8,291 nucleotides of DNA from a bacterium (lineage in GTDB: Bacteria; Latescibacterota; UBA2968): NCBI GenBank assembly GCA_027296045.1, contig JAPUJS010000187.1:1-8291 (forward strand). The letters run 5' to 3'. Under the pieces are notes generated by a model. The model was not told where the DNA came from and searched no databases. It saw only the letters and a program-made list of their open reading frames with translations. Positions 1 through 6,340 of this stretch are shown piece by piece (position 1 is the stretch's first letter; every line of letters starts with the position of its first letter). The translations under genes were made by a program, and so were the position numbers.

Positions 1-391
1 GCTTGTTTAGCTCCAAGGCATCGCCTAGATGTTTTTCGATCTGTGCCGTAAAGTCGTCGGTGGCCGATGGCTCGCCCTGGATGATGTCACCCAGGGAAAG
101 GGCGAACGAAGGCTTGGGGATAACCGTCTCCATGTCCTTGAAAATAGCCTTGAGTGTAGGATTATTCGTTTCTCCCTGACTGTCCCCGAATGCAACAAAT
201 GAGAACGGATTCGTATCCTCCGGCTGCAGGGTCCCCGTGCCCTTCATCGCGGGCATTTGCTGAGAGGCTTTGGGTTCCTGCGCTTGGTCATCGAGCGATT
301 GTTTCGGTGTCAATTGCGCCGTTTTGCTGCAGGCGGTCATCACGGCGACCGTTAATAGAAGCGAGACGGTTTTGTATTTTGTTGCGTTCAT
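1..391 (-). CDS. Lipoprotein, calcineurin-like metallophosphoesterase family (5' part only)
   Basis: The gene runs off the left edge; about 130 residues are visible from the ATG at 391. The N-terminus has a short basic stretch, a hydrophobic segment (residues 9-20) and a lipobox-like M-T-A-C with Cys21, so export and lipidation are predicted. A Gln/Pro/Thr-rich linker (about 25-60) follows. Then comes FVAFGDSQGE (65-74), which fits metallophosphoesterase motif I with Gln where His is usual (D70-S-Q72). FALSLGDIIQGE (97-108) fits motif II, with D102 as the bridging metal ligand. Later motifs lie outside the window. A good AGGGA ribosome site about 9 bases upstream supports the start. It follows two small ORFs on the same strand and may be coupled to them. 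The substrate cannot be told: such lipoproteins include nucleotidases, phosphodiesterases and phosphatases. Confidence 0.75.
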   Translation of the reverse strand, partial: MNATKYKTVSLLLTVAVMTACSKTAQLTPKQSLDDQAQEPKASQQMPAMKGTGTLQPEDTNPFSFVAFGDSQGETNNPTLKAIFKDMETVIPKPSFALSLGDIIQGEPSATDDFTAQIEKHLGDALELNK

Positions 392-403
392 AATAATTGT
401 CCC

Positions 404-433
404 TCAAACGGTCCATAGAAGAAGCCGTTTCAT
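404..433 (-). CDS. Possible 9-residue leader ORF (MKRLLLWTV)
   Basis: The ATG overlaps the stop codon of the preceding 52-codon ORF as TAATG, and its own TGA lies 12 bases before the lipoprotein start. The layout would allow translational re-initiation from one gene to the next. The peptide is basic then hydrophobic, like the first residues of a signal peptide. It could equally be the remains of a longer gene start, or chance. No homology can be judged at this length. Confidence 0.2.
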   Translation of the reverse strand: MKRLLLWTV

Positions 434-591
434 TAAACGCCAGTTGTTGAGAATATTGCATACGATTTTTCTAAGTTTCGTAGGCCCGACTCGAAGTCTG
501 GTTCATCTTTGTCGCCCTGCTTGAAGGAAACCAGCCCTTCAAGCAGACGCCGGCGGAAATCAGATACTAACTCATTTCGAAATTCAGGCAT
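433..591 (-). CDS. Small hypothetical protein, 52 aa
   Basis: An open frame from ATG 591 to TAA 433 encodes a hydrophilic, charged 52-residue protein. It begins MPEFRNELVSDFRRRLLEGL and continues with GDKDEPDFESGLRNLEKSY, probably mostly helical with no membrane segment. It starts 14 bases downstream of the GTTATGC core site that ends the neighbouring cassette's attC, with a purine-rich AGAAGAG stretch as a plausible ribosome site. Its stop overlaps the next small ORF, and the lipoprotein gene follows in the same direction. I do not recognise the family. It could be an intact small gene, the first gene of a further cassette, or a host gene whose upstream part was displaced by cassette insertion. 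The short leader and amino-acid make-up favour a real gene. Confidence 0.5.
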   Translation of the reverse strand: MPEFRNELVSDFRRRLLEGLVSFKQGDKDEPDFESGLRNLEKSYAIFSTTGV

Positions 592-604
592 GCTCTTCTG
601 TTCC

Positions 605-663
605 GCATAACGGCCTGCGGTTCAGCCGCCACTGAAAGGGTCGGCTGCAACTGCTTGTTAGGC
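605..663 (-). other. attC recombination site (integron cassette end)
   Basis: On the minus strand, 59 bases start with GCCTAAC (663-657, fits RYYYAAC) and end with GTTATGC (611-605, close to GTTRRRY). Between them, the L'' arm TTGCAGCCG and the L' arm CGGCTGAA pair with one unpaired G, the typical extrahelical base. Outer bases GCAGTT/AACCGC extend the stem. Folded single-strand shape and length match the short attC class. The stop codon of the upstream DUF2442 gene lies inside the first box, as is usual for cassette genes. R'' (GCCTAAC) is the exact complement of the GTTAGGC at 1272-1278, the other end of the cassette. Confidence 0.85.
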
Positions 664-951
664 AGAATCACGAGTTTTTCCGCCTCGTTTTTCTTTGGCA
701 ACGGCACCTGTAGCGGCAGTCGAACGACTTTCCAGGTAGAGTGTGTCATAGCTCAGATCTACCTCGCCGGGCCATTCCACTGAACCCGCTACCACACGTG
801 CTGCTTGAAAGGCTGCATGGTTTTGGAGGCGAACAAAGACACCACGCTGGAGATATGGCGTCATGTCAAATATTCGATGCTCACCGTTCTCAAATATCAC
901 CTCCAACTGGTAATCATCCAGTGGGCGCACATGCTTGACATAAGGATTCAT
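658..951 (-). CDS. DUF2442 domain protein (antitoxin-like partner)
   Basis: This 97-residue protein matches the DUF2442 pattern. It opens MNPYVKHVRPLDDYQLEVIF, followed by a beta-rich core (NGEHRIFDMTPYLQRGVF) and the ending VEWPGEVDLSYDTLYLES at about 58-75, which is the family hallmark. The last 21 residues (STAATG...RDSA) are a basic tail beyond the usual domain, and its TAA stop falls inside the attC box. A strong AGGAGGT ribosome site lies about 7 bases before ATG 951. It follows the DUF4160 gene by 11 bases, so the two are co-transcribed. DUF4160 and DUF2442 genes are commonly adjacent and the pair is suspected to be a toxin-antitoxin module. The role is inferred from that association, not proven. 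Confidence 0.85.
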   Translation of the reverse strand: MNPYVKHVRPLDDYQLEVIFENGEHRIFDMTPYLQRGVFVRLQNHAAFQAARVVAGSVEWPGEVDLSYDTLYLESRSTAATGAVAKEKRGGKTRDSA

Positions 952-962
952 AAGAGTACCTC

Positions 963-1232
963 CTATCTCAACGGCTCAATCTTGAAAACCTCTTCTCCAT
1001 TTACAGCAAGTTGCCAATCCGCCATCAGCTCCTCGCGATGGATTTCAATCCATGCTTGCACCAATCGAACTTTTCCAGACGGTAAACTGCCAGCCAATAC
1101 GTCACTATTGCCGATGCCGAATACCGCCTGATCTCCGGCATATTCGGCATGCACATGTGGCAAGTGATGTTGCTTATCGTCATAGAAATACATGCGTATC
1201 ACAATGCCATAAAACATGGACAGAATCGGCAT
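963..1232 (-). CDS. DUF4160 domain protein (toxin-like partner)
   Basis: This is an 89-residue protein starting MPILSMFYGIVIRMYFYDDK, then QHHLPHVHAEYAGDQAVFGI, a motif rich in His and acidic residues typical of DUF4160. It closes with the conserved WIEIHREELMADWQLAVNGE (about 60-79) and a short IEPLR tail. The full family length is present. I chose ATG 1232 rather than the upstream in-frame ATG at 1328. It has an AGGAG site 8 bases away and matches the usual family N-terminus, whereas the longer version would read through the cassette junction and a hairpin. The gene is first in the cassette, with DUF2442 11 bases downstream. Biochemical function is unknown; a paired toxin-antitoxin role is inferred. 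Confidence 0.88.
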   Translation of the reverse strand: MPILSMFYGIVIRMYFYDDKQHHLPHVHAEYAGDQAVFGIGNSDVLAGSLPSGKVRLVQAWIEIHREELMADWQLAVNGEEVFKIEPLR

Positions 1233-1271
1233 AGGTATTTCTCCTGAAGCATAATGATCAACATCACATAT

Positions 1272-1326
1272 GCCTAACGATAAAGATAGTATGCGGAGCG
1301 CAGTTCCGCATACTATTGTGTTGAAC
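1272..1326 (-). repeat. Perfect 12-bp stem-loop at cassette junction, possible second attC
   Basis: ATAGTATGCGGA (1286-1297) and TCCGCATACTAT (1305-1316) form a perfect 12-bp stem with a 7-base loop. On the minus strand the element is framed by GTTCAAC (1326-1320, fits RYYYAAC) and GTTAGGC (1278-1272, fits GTTRRRY), total 55 bases, as in a short attC. Against a true attC, the stem has no extrahelical base and the outer boxes pair poorly. It may instead be a bidirectional terminator or part of the target into which the cassette went. Confidence 0.4.
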
Positions 1327-1539
1327 AAAGCCGCACCACTGTACCCCTATGGGGATTCAATAGGTCGCTGTTTATGTGATGGATCCGTTCAGGACACCGG
1401 ATCTGGCTGATTGGATCTGTATTTTGATGGTGCGACACTGTCTTTTGGATGAAGCTGATTACCTGCATTGACCCTTGAATGATATCTGGGTCTGTATATC
1501 ATCCCCAAACTTACGATCAGGTTCTCCCTAATTGATAGG
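1327..1539. other. Gene-poor spacer downstream of higA
   Basis: This 213-base stretch lies between the higA stop and the junction hairpin. It contains a 6-bp dyad (GATCCG 1382-1387 with CGGATC 1398-1403), a small CCCC-TAT-GGGG dyad near 1345-1355 and a 37-codon minus ORF (1389-1502) with no recognisable content. By eye it is more AT-rich than the catabolic genes. No clear terminator with a T-run is seen. Confidence 0.4.
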
Positions 1540-1833
1540 CTACACAGCTGACAATTTGAGCTTCTTTACACCCTGAAGATTCACCTTCTTCTTCGCATGC
1601 CAGAGGTCATATTGATCTTGCATTGCAAGCCAGCTTTCCGGGCTGCGACCAAGGGCTTTTGATAGGCGTAAAGCCATTTCCGGGGATATATTGCTGTCGC
1701 TATTTAACAATCGATTGAGCGTCGATGGAGAAACATTGAGTGTTTCTGCCACTTTTCGAGCACTCAGATTAAATGGCTGAATGTATATTTCTTGAATAAA
1801 CTCACCGGGATGTGGAGGGTTATGTATTGCCAT
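1540..1833 (-). CDS. higA: HigA family antitoxin, orphan
   Basis: This 97-residue protein has the HigA signature: the N-terminal HNPPHPGEFIQEIYIQPFNL (residues 4-23) is followed by a Cro/C1-type helix-turn-helix (ARKVAETLNVSPSTLNRLLN, 25-44). Next comes SDSNISPEMALRLSKALGRS with SPESWLAMQDQYDLWHAKKK, all conserved in the family. In the usual system HigA binds the RelE-type toxin HigB and represses the higBA promoter. Here no intact higB precedes it. Only about eight codons resembling a HigB C-terminus end in a TAATG overlap with this start. A palindrome and a promoter-like pair sit 45-80 bases upstream, suggesting autoregulation. The start is supported by GAGG upstream and by the family N-terminus. 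Confidence 0.92.
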   Translation of the reverse strand: MAIHNPPHPGEFIQEIYIQPFNLSARKVAETLNVSPSTLNRLLNSDSNISPEMALRLSKALGRSPESWLAMQDQYDLWHAKKKVNLQGVKKLKLSAV

Positions 1834-1859
1834 TAGTGATCATCCTCATCATTTACAAT
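1833..1859 (-). pseudogene. higB: Remnant of the higB toxin gene 3' end
   Basis: The frame ending in TAA at 1835-1833, overlapping the higA ATG, reads I-V-N-D-E-D-D-H-stop. HigB toxins typically end in something like V-N-Y-E-D-Y-H directly before higA with the same short overlap. The two Tyr-to-Asp differences need only one base each (TAT to GAT). The frame stays open upstream to an ATG at 1934, but that part (beginning MTGSAKALLRIAQHA) does not look like HigB and spans the promoter and operator. I infer that most of higB was lost and only the tail kept, perhaps because it carries the higA ribosome site. Confidence 0.5.
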
Positions 1860-1884
1860 GTGTGCGTGGCCATATTGTGAAAGT

Positions 1885-1913
1885 AATATAGCGTGTTGCG
1901 CAATACGCAACAA
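1885..1913 (-). promoter_or_regulatory. Predicted higA promoter
   Basis: On the minus strand, TTGTTG (1913-1908) and TATATT (1890-1885) are separated by exactly 17 bases. The -10 matches consensus at 5 of 6 positions and the -35 at 3 of 6. Transcription would start near 1878, giving a leader of about 45 bases before higA, and would begin inside the higB-like remnant. Confidence 0.45.
1895..1911. promoter_or_regulatory. Predicted operator, 17-bp palindrome
   Basis: GTTGCG and CGCAAC arms (1895-1900 and 1906-1911) flank a 5-base centre. A perfect inner octamer TTGCGCAA (1896-1903) overlaps it. The dyad fills the spacer between the predicted -35 and -10, where a bound HTH dimer would block RNA polymerase. 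HigA proteins commonly bind such dyads in their own promoters, so autorepression is the natural reading. Confidence 0.5.
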
Positions 1914-1970
1914 GGCTTTAGCAGAACCTGTCATGCATAACCATCCACTCAGGAGCCCCTGTTTTGCGAT

Positions 1971-3611
1971 TTACAGGCGCAACGCGTCCGCCACGTCCAG
2001 GCGCACTGCGCCCGCTTTCTTGCTGGAAATTTCGACGGTCGCCGTCGGGTCGCCGGCAAAGCGCACGGTCCACTCCACTTTCCGGCGGCCGCCGTAGCCG
2101 CTCAAATGCCCGATCTCCTGTTTGGCGTCGCCGACGAGCAGTGTGTCCTTTTTCCCCAGGTGAATCCGTGCTTCGACCGGCTTCGCCTGCTTCATTTTAA
2201 TCGCCTGTTCGGTTACGTTGGTCGGCAGATAGCCGTCGTTGCGGACGGCGACGGCGATGCGGTAGACCTTCTCACCGATCTCCTCCACCTGGTGAAACTC
2301 GGCGCGCAGTCTGGGAGAGGCCTGGGCGTGGGCGATCAGGAAGCGGGACATCTTCTCGCAAATTTCTTCGAGCAGTTGCGGCGGTGCGTTGTTGCGCAAG
2401 AGCCGTTTCCATCCGCCGATTTCGACCGGCCCCAGTTGCGGGTGATCGAACGGGTGCCAGTCCACGAAGCCGTCGCCTTTCAGTACCTCGTCGTTCCACT
2501 TCAGGGCGGCCGCTTCGACTTCTTCCAGACCGTCGAGGTCGTTTTCCTTGCTCATCTTGTTCAGTTCTACGTAGTCCTTGCCGCTGCGGGCTCTGACGTC
2601 CCACAACTCGTCGCAGAAGACGATCAGGCCGAGCTGCTCGTAAACCCAGGTGGCAAAGTCGCCGTGAGCCACGTATATGTCATCGTTCAACTCGCGATAG
2701 GAGAATAGTACGTATCCGGTCAGTTCCACGCCGAGATGGCCAATTTCCAGGACGCGGCTCAGGTCTTCGGACGGCATTTCCTTGTCTGTTTGCGTTGCCG
2801 GCGGGCGGATGATTGACTCCATGCCGGTGTGCAGCGCGTGGAAACCGCAGATATTCGGGTGGCTCGTTACAAACTCAGCTAGGGCGCGGGTCTCCGACTC
2901 GGAAAATGGATACTCTCCGGAACCACTCTGTTTGACTTCCGGCTCCCAGTTGGCCGGGAAGTTGCGGTTGAAATCGAGCCCCTGCTTGCGAGGCGCCGGC
3001 TTCACTTCTACGCCGTCGAAGTTGCGGATCCGCCCCTCCTGGAAGACGCGGTAGAAGGTGCCGTCCGAGTCGTTGAAGCGCCGGGGAACGAGCAGGCGTG
3101 GATCCTTTTCGGAGACTTTCCAGCCGCCGCCCGGGTCTTCGACACGCATCGACAAGATCAGGCCGTCGCCGTCGATATCTTCGGCGTGCAGACCGTCCCG
3201 TTCCTCTTCGTGGGGATACATGCGGGTGCCGCTGCGCACTGTTCCGGCGTTCGATAGTACGTGTTCGACGCCGTCTGGACTGACGACCGGAATGATGTAG
3301 AATGCGCAGTCGTCGACCAGGCGAGTGATCTCCTCCTTGTCGCCGTACCCGGACAGCAGCGTCCAGGCGAAGTAGAGCGCTGTTGAGGATGCGGTCACTT
3401 CGCTGCCGTGTATATTGCCGTCGACGTAGAACCCCGGCTTTTCCAGCGGGTCTCCAGTCGCGGAGATGGTCAGCGCCCAGATATCGCGCTCCTCGTAGCT
3501 CTTGCCGATCGACTCGACGGTCGCCAGATGCGGGAATTCCCGTTCAAAGGTGCGCAATAGTTCGGTCAGTGCGTCGTAGCGGTAAAACTGGGTGAAATCC
3601 GGTTTGTTCAT
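1971..3611 (-). CDS. M14 family zinc metallopeptidase with C-terminal beta-rich domain
   Basis: This 546-residue protein has a carboxypeptidase fold. Zinc ligands H68 and E71 lie in NIHGSE. The substrate-binding D-F-N-R-N-F motif is at 213-218 (GLDFNRNFPANW). The third zinc His is in GFHALHTG (H258 or H261), and the likely catalytic Glu is E335 in FCDELW. An insertion around 143-160 (DIDGDGLILSMRV) and the motif DHPQLGPVEIGGW (389-401) mark a bacterial M14 subfamily. The C-terminal 110 residues (from about 437) look like a beta-sandwich. No signal peptide is visible, so it is probably cytoplasmic unless exported by another route. It is the last gene of the set, 43 bases after the sulfatase, with AGAGG 10 bases before ATG 3611. 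The family hydrolyses peptides or amide-linked substrates; the substrate here is unknown. Confidence 0.88.
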   Translation of the reverse strand: MNKPDFTQFYRYDALTELLRTFEREFPHLATVESIGKSYEERDIWALTISATGDPLEKPGFYVDGNIHGSEVTASSTALYFAWTLLSGYGDKEEITRLVDDCAFYIIPVVSPDGVEHVLSNAGTVRSGTRMYPHEEERDGLHAEDIDGDGLILSMRVEDPGGGWKVSEKDPRLLVPRRFNDSDGTFYRVFQEGRIRNFDGVEVKPAPRKQGLDFNRNFPANWEPEVKQSGSGEYPFSESETRALAEFVTSHPNICGFHALHTGMESIIRPPATQTDKEMPSEDLSRVLEIGHLGVELTGYVLFSYRELNDDIYVAHGDFATWVYEQLGLIVFCDELWDVRARSGKDYVELNKMSKENDLDGLEEVEAAALKWNDEVLKGDGFVDWHPFDHPQLGPVEIGGWKRLLRNNAPPQLLEEICEKMSRFLIAHAQASPRLRAEFHQVEEIGEKVYRIAVAVRNDGYLPTNVTEQAIKMKQAKPVEARIHLGKKDTLLVGDAKQEIGHLSGYGGRRKVEWTVRFAGDPTATVEISSKKAGAVRLDVADALRL

Positions 3612-3654
3612 TTTAAGAGCGCCTCTAATATGGGATTAAAATTCCTTTGTTCTG

Positions 3655-5202
3655 TCAATCTACTGTTACCTGGCTTCCCCACCAATCTTTATTGGGTTTC
3701 CAGTTTGGGTCCAGGTATTCGGCGTGTTGCGTCTCGAGCTTTTGCATCTGCTCGTTCTCCAGCATTTGCAGACGGCTTTGTTCTTTTTTCGCGTCGTACT
3801 CCGGGTCTGGAACGGGGAATTTTGCGTCCACTTCCGCCAACCAGACATCGAGTCGTGCCCGTAACACTTTCGCTTTTTCCGGATTGTTGGCGAGCCCATC
3901 GGTCTGCTCGCCCGGGTCGGAGGCAAGGTTGTAGAGTTCATCTCGTGCATCTTCGAAATAGTGGATGAGTTTCCAGTTCCCATTGCGAATGATCGAAGAC
4001 GGTTCTCCGCCCTGGTTTCCGTAGTGGGGGTAATGCCAGAACAGATCCCGTTCGACAATGCGCTGGTCCGATTGACCTTGCAGGAGGGACACCAGGCTGA
4101 TGCCATCGACGATTTGTTCTTCTGGCACTGGAACACCGACCAGTTCGAGGAGGGTGGGATAGAAATCGATTCCCGAAACGGGTACGTCGCAGACCGAGCC
4201 TGCCTGTGTTGTTCCCGGCACCTTGATGTAAAAGGGCTCGCGTATGCCGCCTTCCCACTGCCGTCCCTTTCCTCCCCTCAATGGCAGGTTGGAGGTGGCG
4301 AATGAGTCTCCGGATGACACGCCGCCGTTGTCGGAGGTAAAACAGACGATTGTATTTTCGGCAAGGTCCAGTCGTTCCAGTGTATCTAAAACGTGACCCA
4401 CAGCCTCATCCATCGCTTCGATCATGCCGCCGTAAATCGGACAATCCTGGATCTGGCGCACCGGCAGATTCCGGTCAAAAATAAACCTTCGCTCAGGGCT
4501 CTTATTTTGTGCAAGCGCCTTTTTGCGGTACTTGTCCCACCGGTCCAGGCTTGTCTGTATCGGTCCGTGTACCGAATAGAATGAAAGGTAGGCCAAAAAG
4601 GGTTCGTCCTTGTGCGCTTCGATGAACCGGGCCGTTTCCATTCCAAGTCTAATGGGCAGGGATTCTCCATCTGGTCCATCCTCCAATTTGGGATTCTTAT
4701 AGGGCGAAAAATAGCCGCCTGGCGGACTGCCTACTTTCCAGCCTCCTTTATTGATCTCGAATCCGCGGTTTTCCGGACACGCCTCTCCGTCTCCCAAATG
4801 CCACTTACCCGCAAAAAAGGTACGGTATCCCGCGCGTCGAAGTGCTTCGACGAAGGTGATCTCGTCCGGACGAAGTCCGTGTTCATAATCGGGTGGAAGC
4901 AGTTTGTTGAAGCGACCAGTCTCCCGCCAGCTTTCTCCCGATCTTGCGCCAATCCAGTCCGTGATGCCATGCCGGGGTGGGTATTTTCCCGTCAGTATGC
5001 TTGCCCGCGACGGACTGCAAACCTGGCACGCCGCGTATCCCTGTGTAAATCGCATGCCCTCGGAAGCGATGCGGTCGATATTCGGGCTTTCATACAACAC
5101 GCTGCCTTCGGCGCTGAGGTCACGCCATCCCAAGTCGTCGGCCAGAATGTAGATGATGTTCGATTTTTTCACTTTTTTACTTTCTATTGTTCGGCTTTCC
5201 AT
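3655..5202 (-). CDS. Arylsulfatase family sulfatase (Cys-type, formylglycine dependent)
   Basis: This 515-residue protein carries the complete sulfatase core: metal ligands D22-D23 (YILADDLGW), the formylglycine motif C62-S-P-S-R66 followed by ASILTGKYPPRHG, K133/H135 in AGKWHLG, H212 in SVHGP and D291-N292 in TSDNGG with K312 in RGGKG. It therefore removes sulfate esters, probably from sugars, after Cys62 is converted to formylglycine by a maturase that is not in this window. The C-terminal third contains GNWKLIHYFED and ELYNLASDPGEQ, as is usual in the family, then a charged tail (470-495). There is no signal peptide, and the first 13 residues are basic and non-conserved. ATG 5202 has only a weak ribosome site, and a GTG at codon 11 is an alternative. 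It starts 23 bases after the dehydratase gene. Confidence 0.93.
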   Translation of the reverse strand: MESRTIESKKVKKSNIIYILADDLGWRDLSAEGSVLYESPNIDRIASEGMRFTQGYAACQVCSPSRASILTGKYPPRHGITDWIGARSGESWRETGRFNKLLPPDYEHGLRPDEITFVEALRRAGYRTFFAGKWHLGDGEACPENRGFEINKGGWKVGSPPGGYFSPYKNPKLEDGPDGESLPIRLGMETARFIEAHKDEPFLAYLSFYSVHGPIQTSLDRWDKYRKKALAQNKSPERRFIFDRNLPVRQIQDCPIYGGMIEAMDEAVGHVLDTLERLDLAENTIVCFTSDNGGVSSGDSFATSNLPLRGGKGRQWEGGIREPFYIKVPGTTQAGSVCDVPVSGIDFYPTLLELVGVPVPEEQIVDGISLVSLLQGQSDQRIVERDLFWHYPHYGNQGGEPSSIIRNGNWKLIHYFEDARDELYNLASDPGEQTDGLANNPEKAKVLRARLDVWLAEVDAKFPVPDPEYDAKKEQSRLQMLENEQMQKLETQHAEYLDPNWKPNKDWWGSQVTVD

Positions 5203-5225
5203 CGGCGATCATTTCTCGGGAGAGG

Positions 5226-6200
5226 TCAACCGTAGACGGTTTGAATCAGGGCGCGGATGTAGCCGTTGGCATAGGCTTTTCCGGCCCACCCGGCCTGTTC
5301 CTGGGGAAATCGGGGAGTGTGGTCCATTCCATAGGGTCCGTTAAAGCCGTTGTCCCGGTAGACTTCCATGGCCCGGCGCATGTCCACTTCGCCTTCATCG
5401 TGAAACACTTCTGTGAACCTGGGCAACTGGCCTCTGACGTTTCGGAAGTGGACCCAGATCACTTTGTTTTTGGAGGCCATTTCGGCGATGGCGCCGTAGA
5501 TGCGTTCTGGTCCCAGGAGTTCGGTCATACAGCCCTGACAGAAGAGCATGCCGTGGTTGTCGCTGGGAATGGTGTCGAAGATGCGGCGAAACTGTTCCAG
5601 GGTGGAGCAGATTTGCGCCACGCCGCCGAGGGGTTCGGGAATCGGGGGGTCGTCGGGATGGAGGGCCATACGCACGCCGGCTTTTTCGGCGGCAGGCACG
5701 GCAACCTGGAGGAAGGTTTCCATGTGTTCCCACATTTGTGATTCGGAGACCGGAGGGTCGTGGGATTCGGGCCGATTTTGGTCGAATTCGGCGTAGTCGA
5801 AGGTGCTGTAGGACACGCCGCCCCGGCCGATGTCGGCAGTGGTGCGAAAGTTGCCTTTGGGTTTGAAGTTCCATCCGAGGGTGGGAATCCCGGCCTTGCC
5901 GAGACATTCGGTCATCCGGACCCAGATATCGAGTTTTTCGTCTCTGTCGGGCGTGGCCAGGGTGATTTCGTCCCAGGCGGACATGAAGACGGTGTGGAGT
6001 TTCAGACCGTGGGATTCGACCTTTTCCCGGGCTTTTTCAAACAGTTCGGTGCTGTCCCGGCCTTCGCGCACGATTTGTTCGGCCTCGGTTTTCCCGCCGG
6101 TTCGGAGGTCGAGCTGAACCATGTCCACGCCAATGGCCCGGTAGAAGCTGAGCTGGTCGTCGTTCAATTGACTCCAGTTAACTACGTCGTGAATGTGCAT
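5226..6200 (-). CDS. Mannonate dehydratase-like protein (UxuA family)
   Basis: This 324-residue TIM-barrel enzyme has the UxuA hallmark HPDDPP (181-186). HFRNVRG (251-257), FHDEGEVDM (266-274) and MDHTP (292-296) supply His and Asp candidates for the metal site, and C221/C224 lie in FCQGC. UxuA dehydrates D-mannonate to 2-keto-3-deoxygluconate in uronate breakdown, using Mn or Fe. This protein is about 70 residues shorter than the E. coli enzyme, so it belongs to a compact subfamily and the exact sugar acid is uncertain; a related epimerase or isomerase role is possible. The start is firm: AGGGAGA lies 6-7 bases before ATG 6200. It is followed closely by the sulfatase gene, which fits desulfation and catabolism of sulfated uronates. 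It is probably soluble and cytoplasmic. Confidence 0.82.
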   Translation of the reverse strand: MHIHDVVNWSQLNDDQLSFYRAIGVDMVQLDLRTGGKTEAEQIVREGRDSTELFEKAREKVESHGLKLHTVFMSAWDEITLATPDRDEKLDIWVRMTECLGKAGIPTLGWNFKPKGNFRTTADIGRGGVSYSTFDYAEFDQNRPESHDPPVSESQMWEHMETFLQVAVPAAEKAGVRMALHPDDPPIPEPLGGVAQICSTLEQFRRIFDTIPSDNHGMLFCQGCMTELLGPERIYGAIAEMASKNKVIWVHFRNVRGQLPRFTEVFHDEGEVDMRRAMEVYRDNGFNGPYGMDHTPRFPQEQAGWAGKAYANGYIRALIQTVYG

Positions 6201-6340
6201 TGTATTTCTCCCTTTTAGGATTCGTCCGCAATACTCGGGTGTAAATTGGGTGTGATGATAGGGGCGTCAAGAAGTCGAGTAATGCGCACGTTGGTTTTTC
6301 CTGTTTTCTTAAGTCTTCCGGAAATACAACTATCTTAGTG
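6201..6340. other. Spacer between fusion gene and dehydratase gene
   Basis: This 140-base gap is longer than the other gaps in the set. I see no strong hairpin with a T-run and no convincing promoter. An off-frame open stretch crosses it (6178-6441) but lacks recognisable content. The gap leaves open whether the fusion gene is co-transcribed with the three genes downstream. Confidence 0.4.

Larger units (their letters stand above)
611..1277 (-). mobile_element. Integron-type gene cassette carrying DUF4160-DUF2442 genes
   Basis: A 667-base unit runs from the G/TTAGGC junction (cut after G1278) to the G611/TTATGC junction. It holds two genes in attC orientation and one attC at its 3' end. If the circle is closed, its attC has perfectly complementary outer boxes (GCCTAAC and GTTAGGC), which strongly supports both ends. 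No promoter is obvious inside the 40-base leader, as expected for a cassette. No integrase gene is present here, so this may be part of an attC cluster without integrase, or a cassette lodged at a secondary site. Confidence 0.75.

Noticed and set aside
1233..1328. Longer N-terminus for the DUF4160 protein starting at 1328
   Set aside because: It would translate the hairpin and the cassette junction, whereas ATG 1232 has an AGGAG site and the family's usual start.
1389..1502. 37-codon minus ORF downstream of higA
   Set aside because: Polar, low-complexity product with no recognisable motif; it ends inside a small dyad and is likely chance.
1950..1961. CAGGAGCCCCTG near-palindrome after the M14 stop as a terminator
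   Set aside because: Only a 4-bp perfect stem and no T-run on either side.
2106..2708. Long plus-strand open frame of 200 codons
   Set aside because: It lies wholly opposite the M14 gene, whose minus-strand frame holds clear catalytic motifs; the plus-strand product shows no motif and is an antisense shadow.
4612..5235. Plus-strand open frame of 207 codons
   Set aside because: It is antisense to the sulfatase gene, which is complete with CSPSR and metal ligands; the opposite frame lacks any recognisable feature.
5187..5741. Plus-strand frames opposite the UxuA-like gene (also 5760-6218)
   Set aside because: Gly/His/Val-rich products are typical of antisense reading of this gene; no independent ribosome site or motif.
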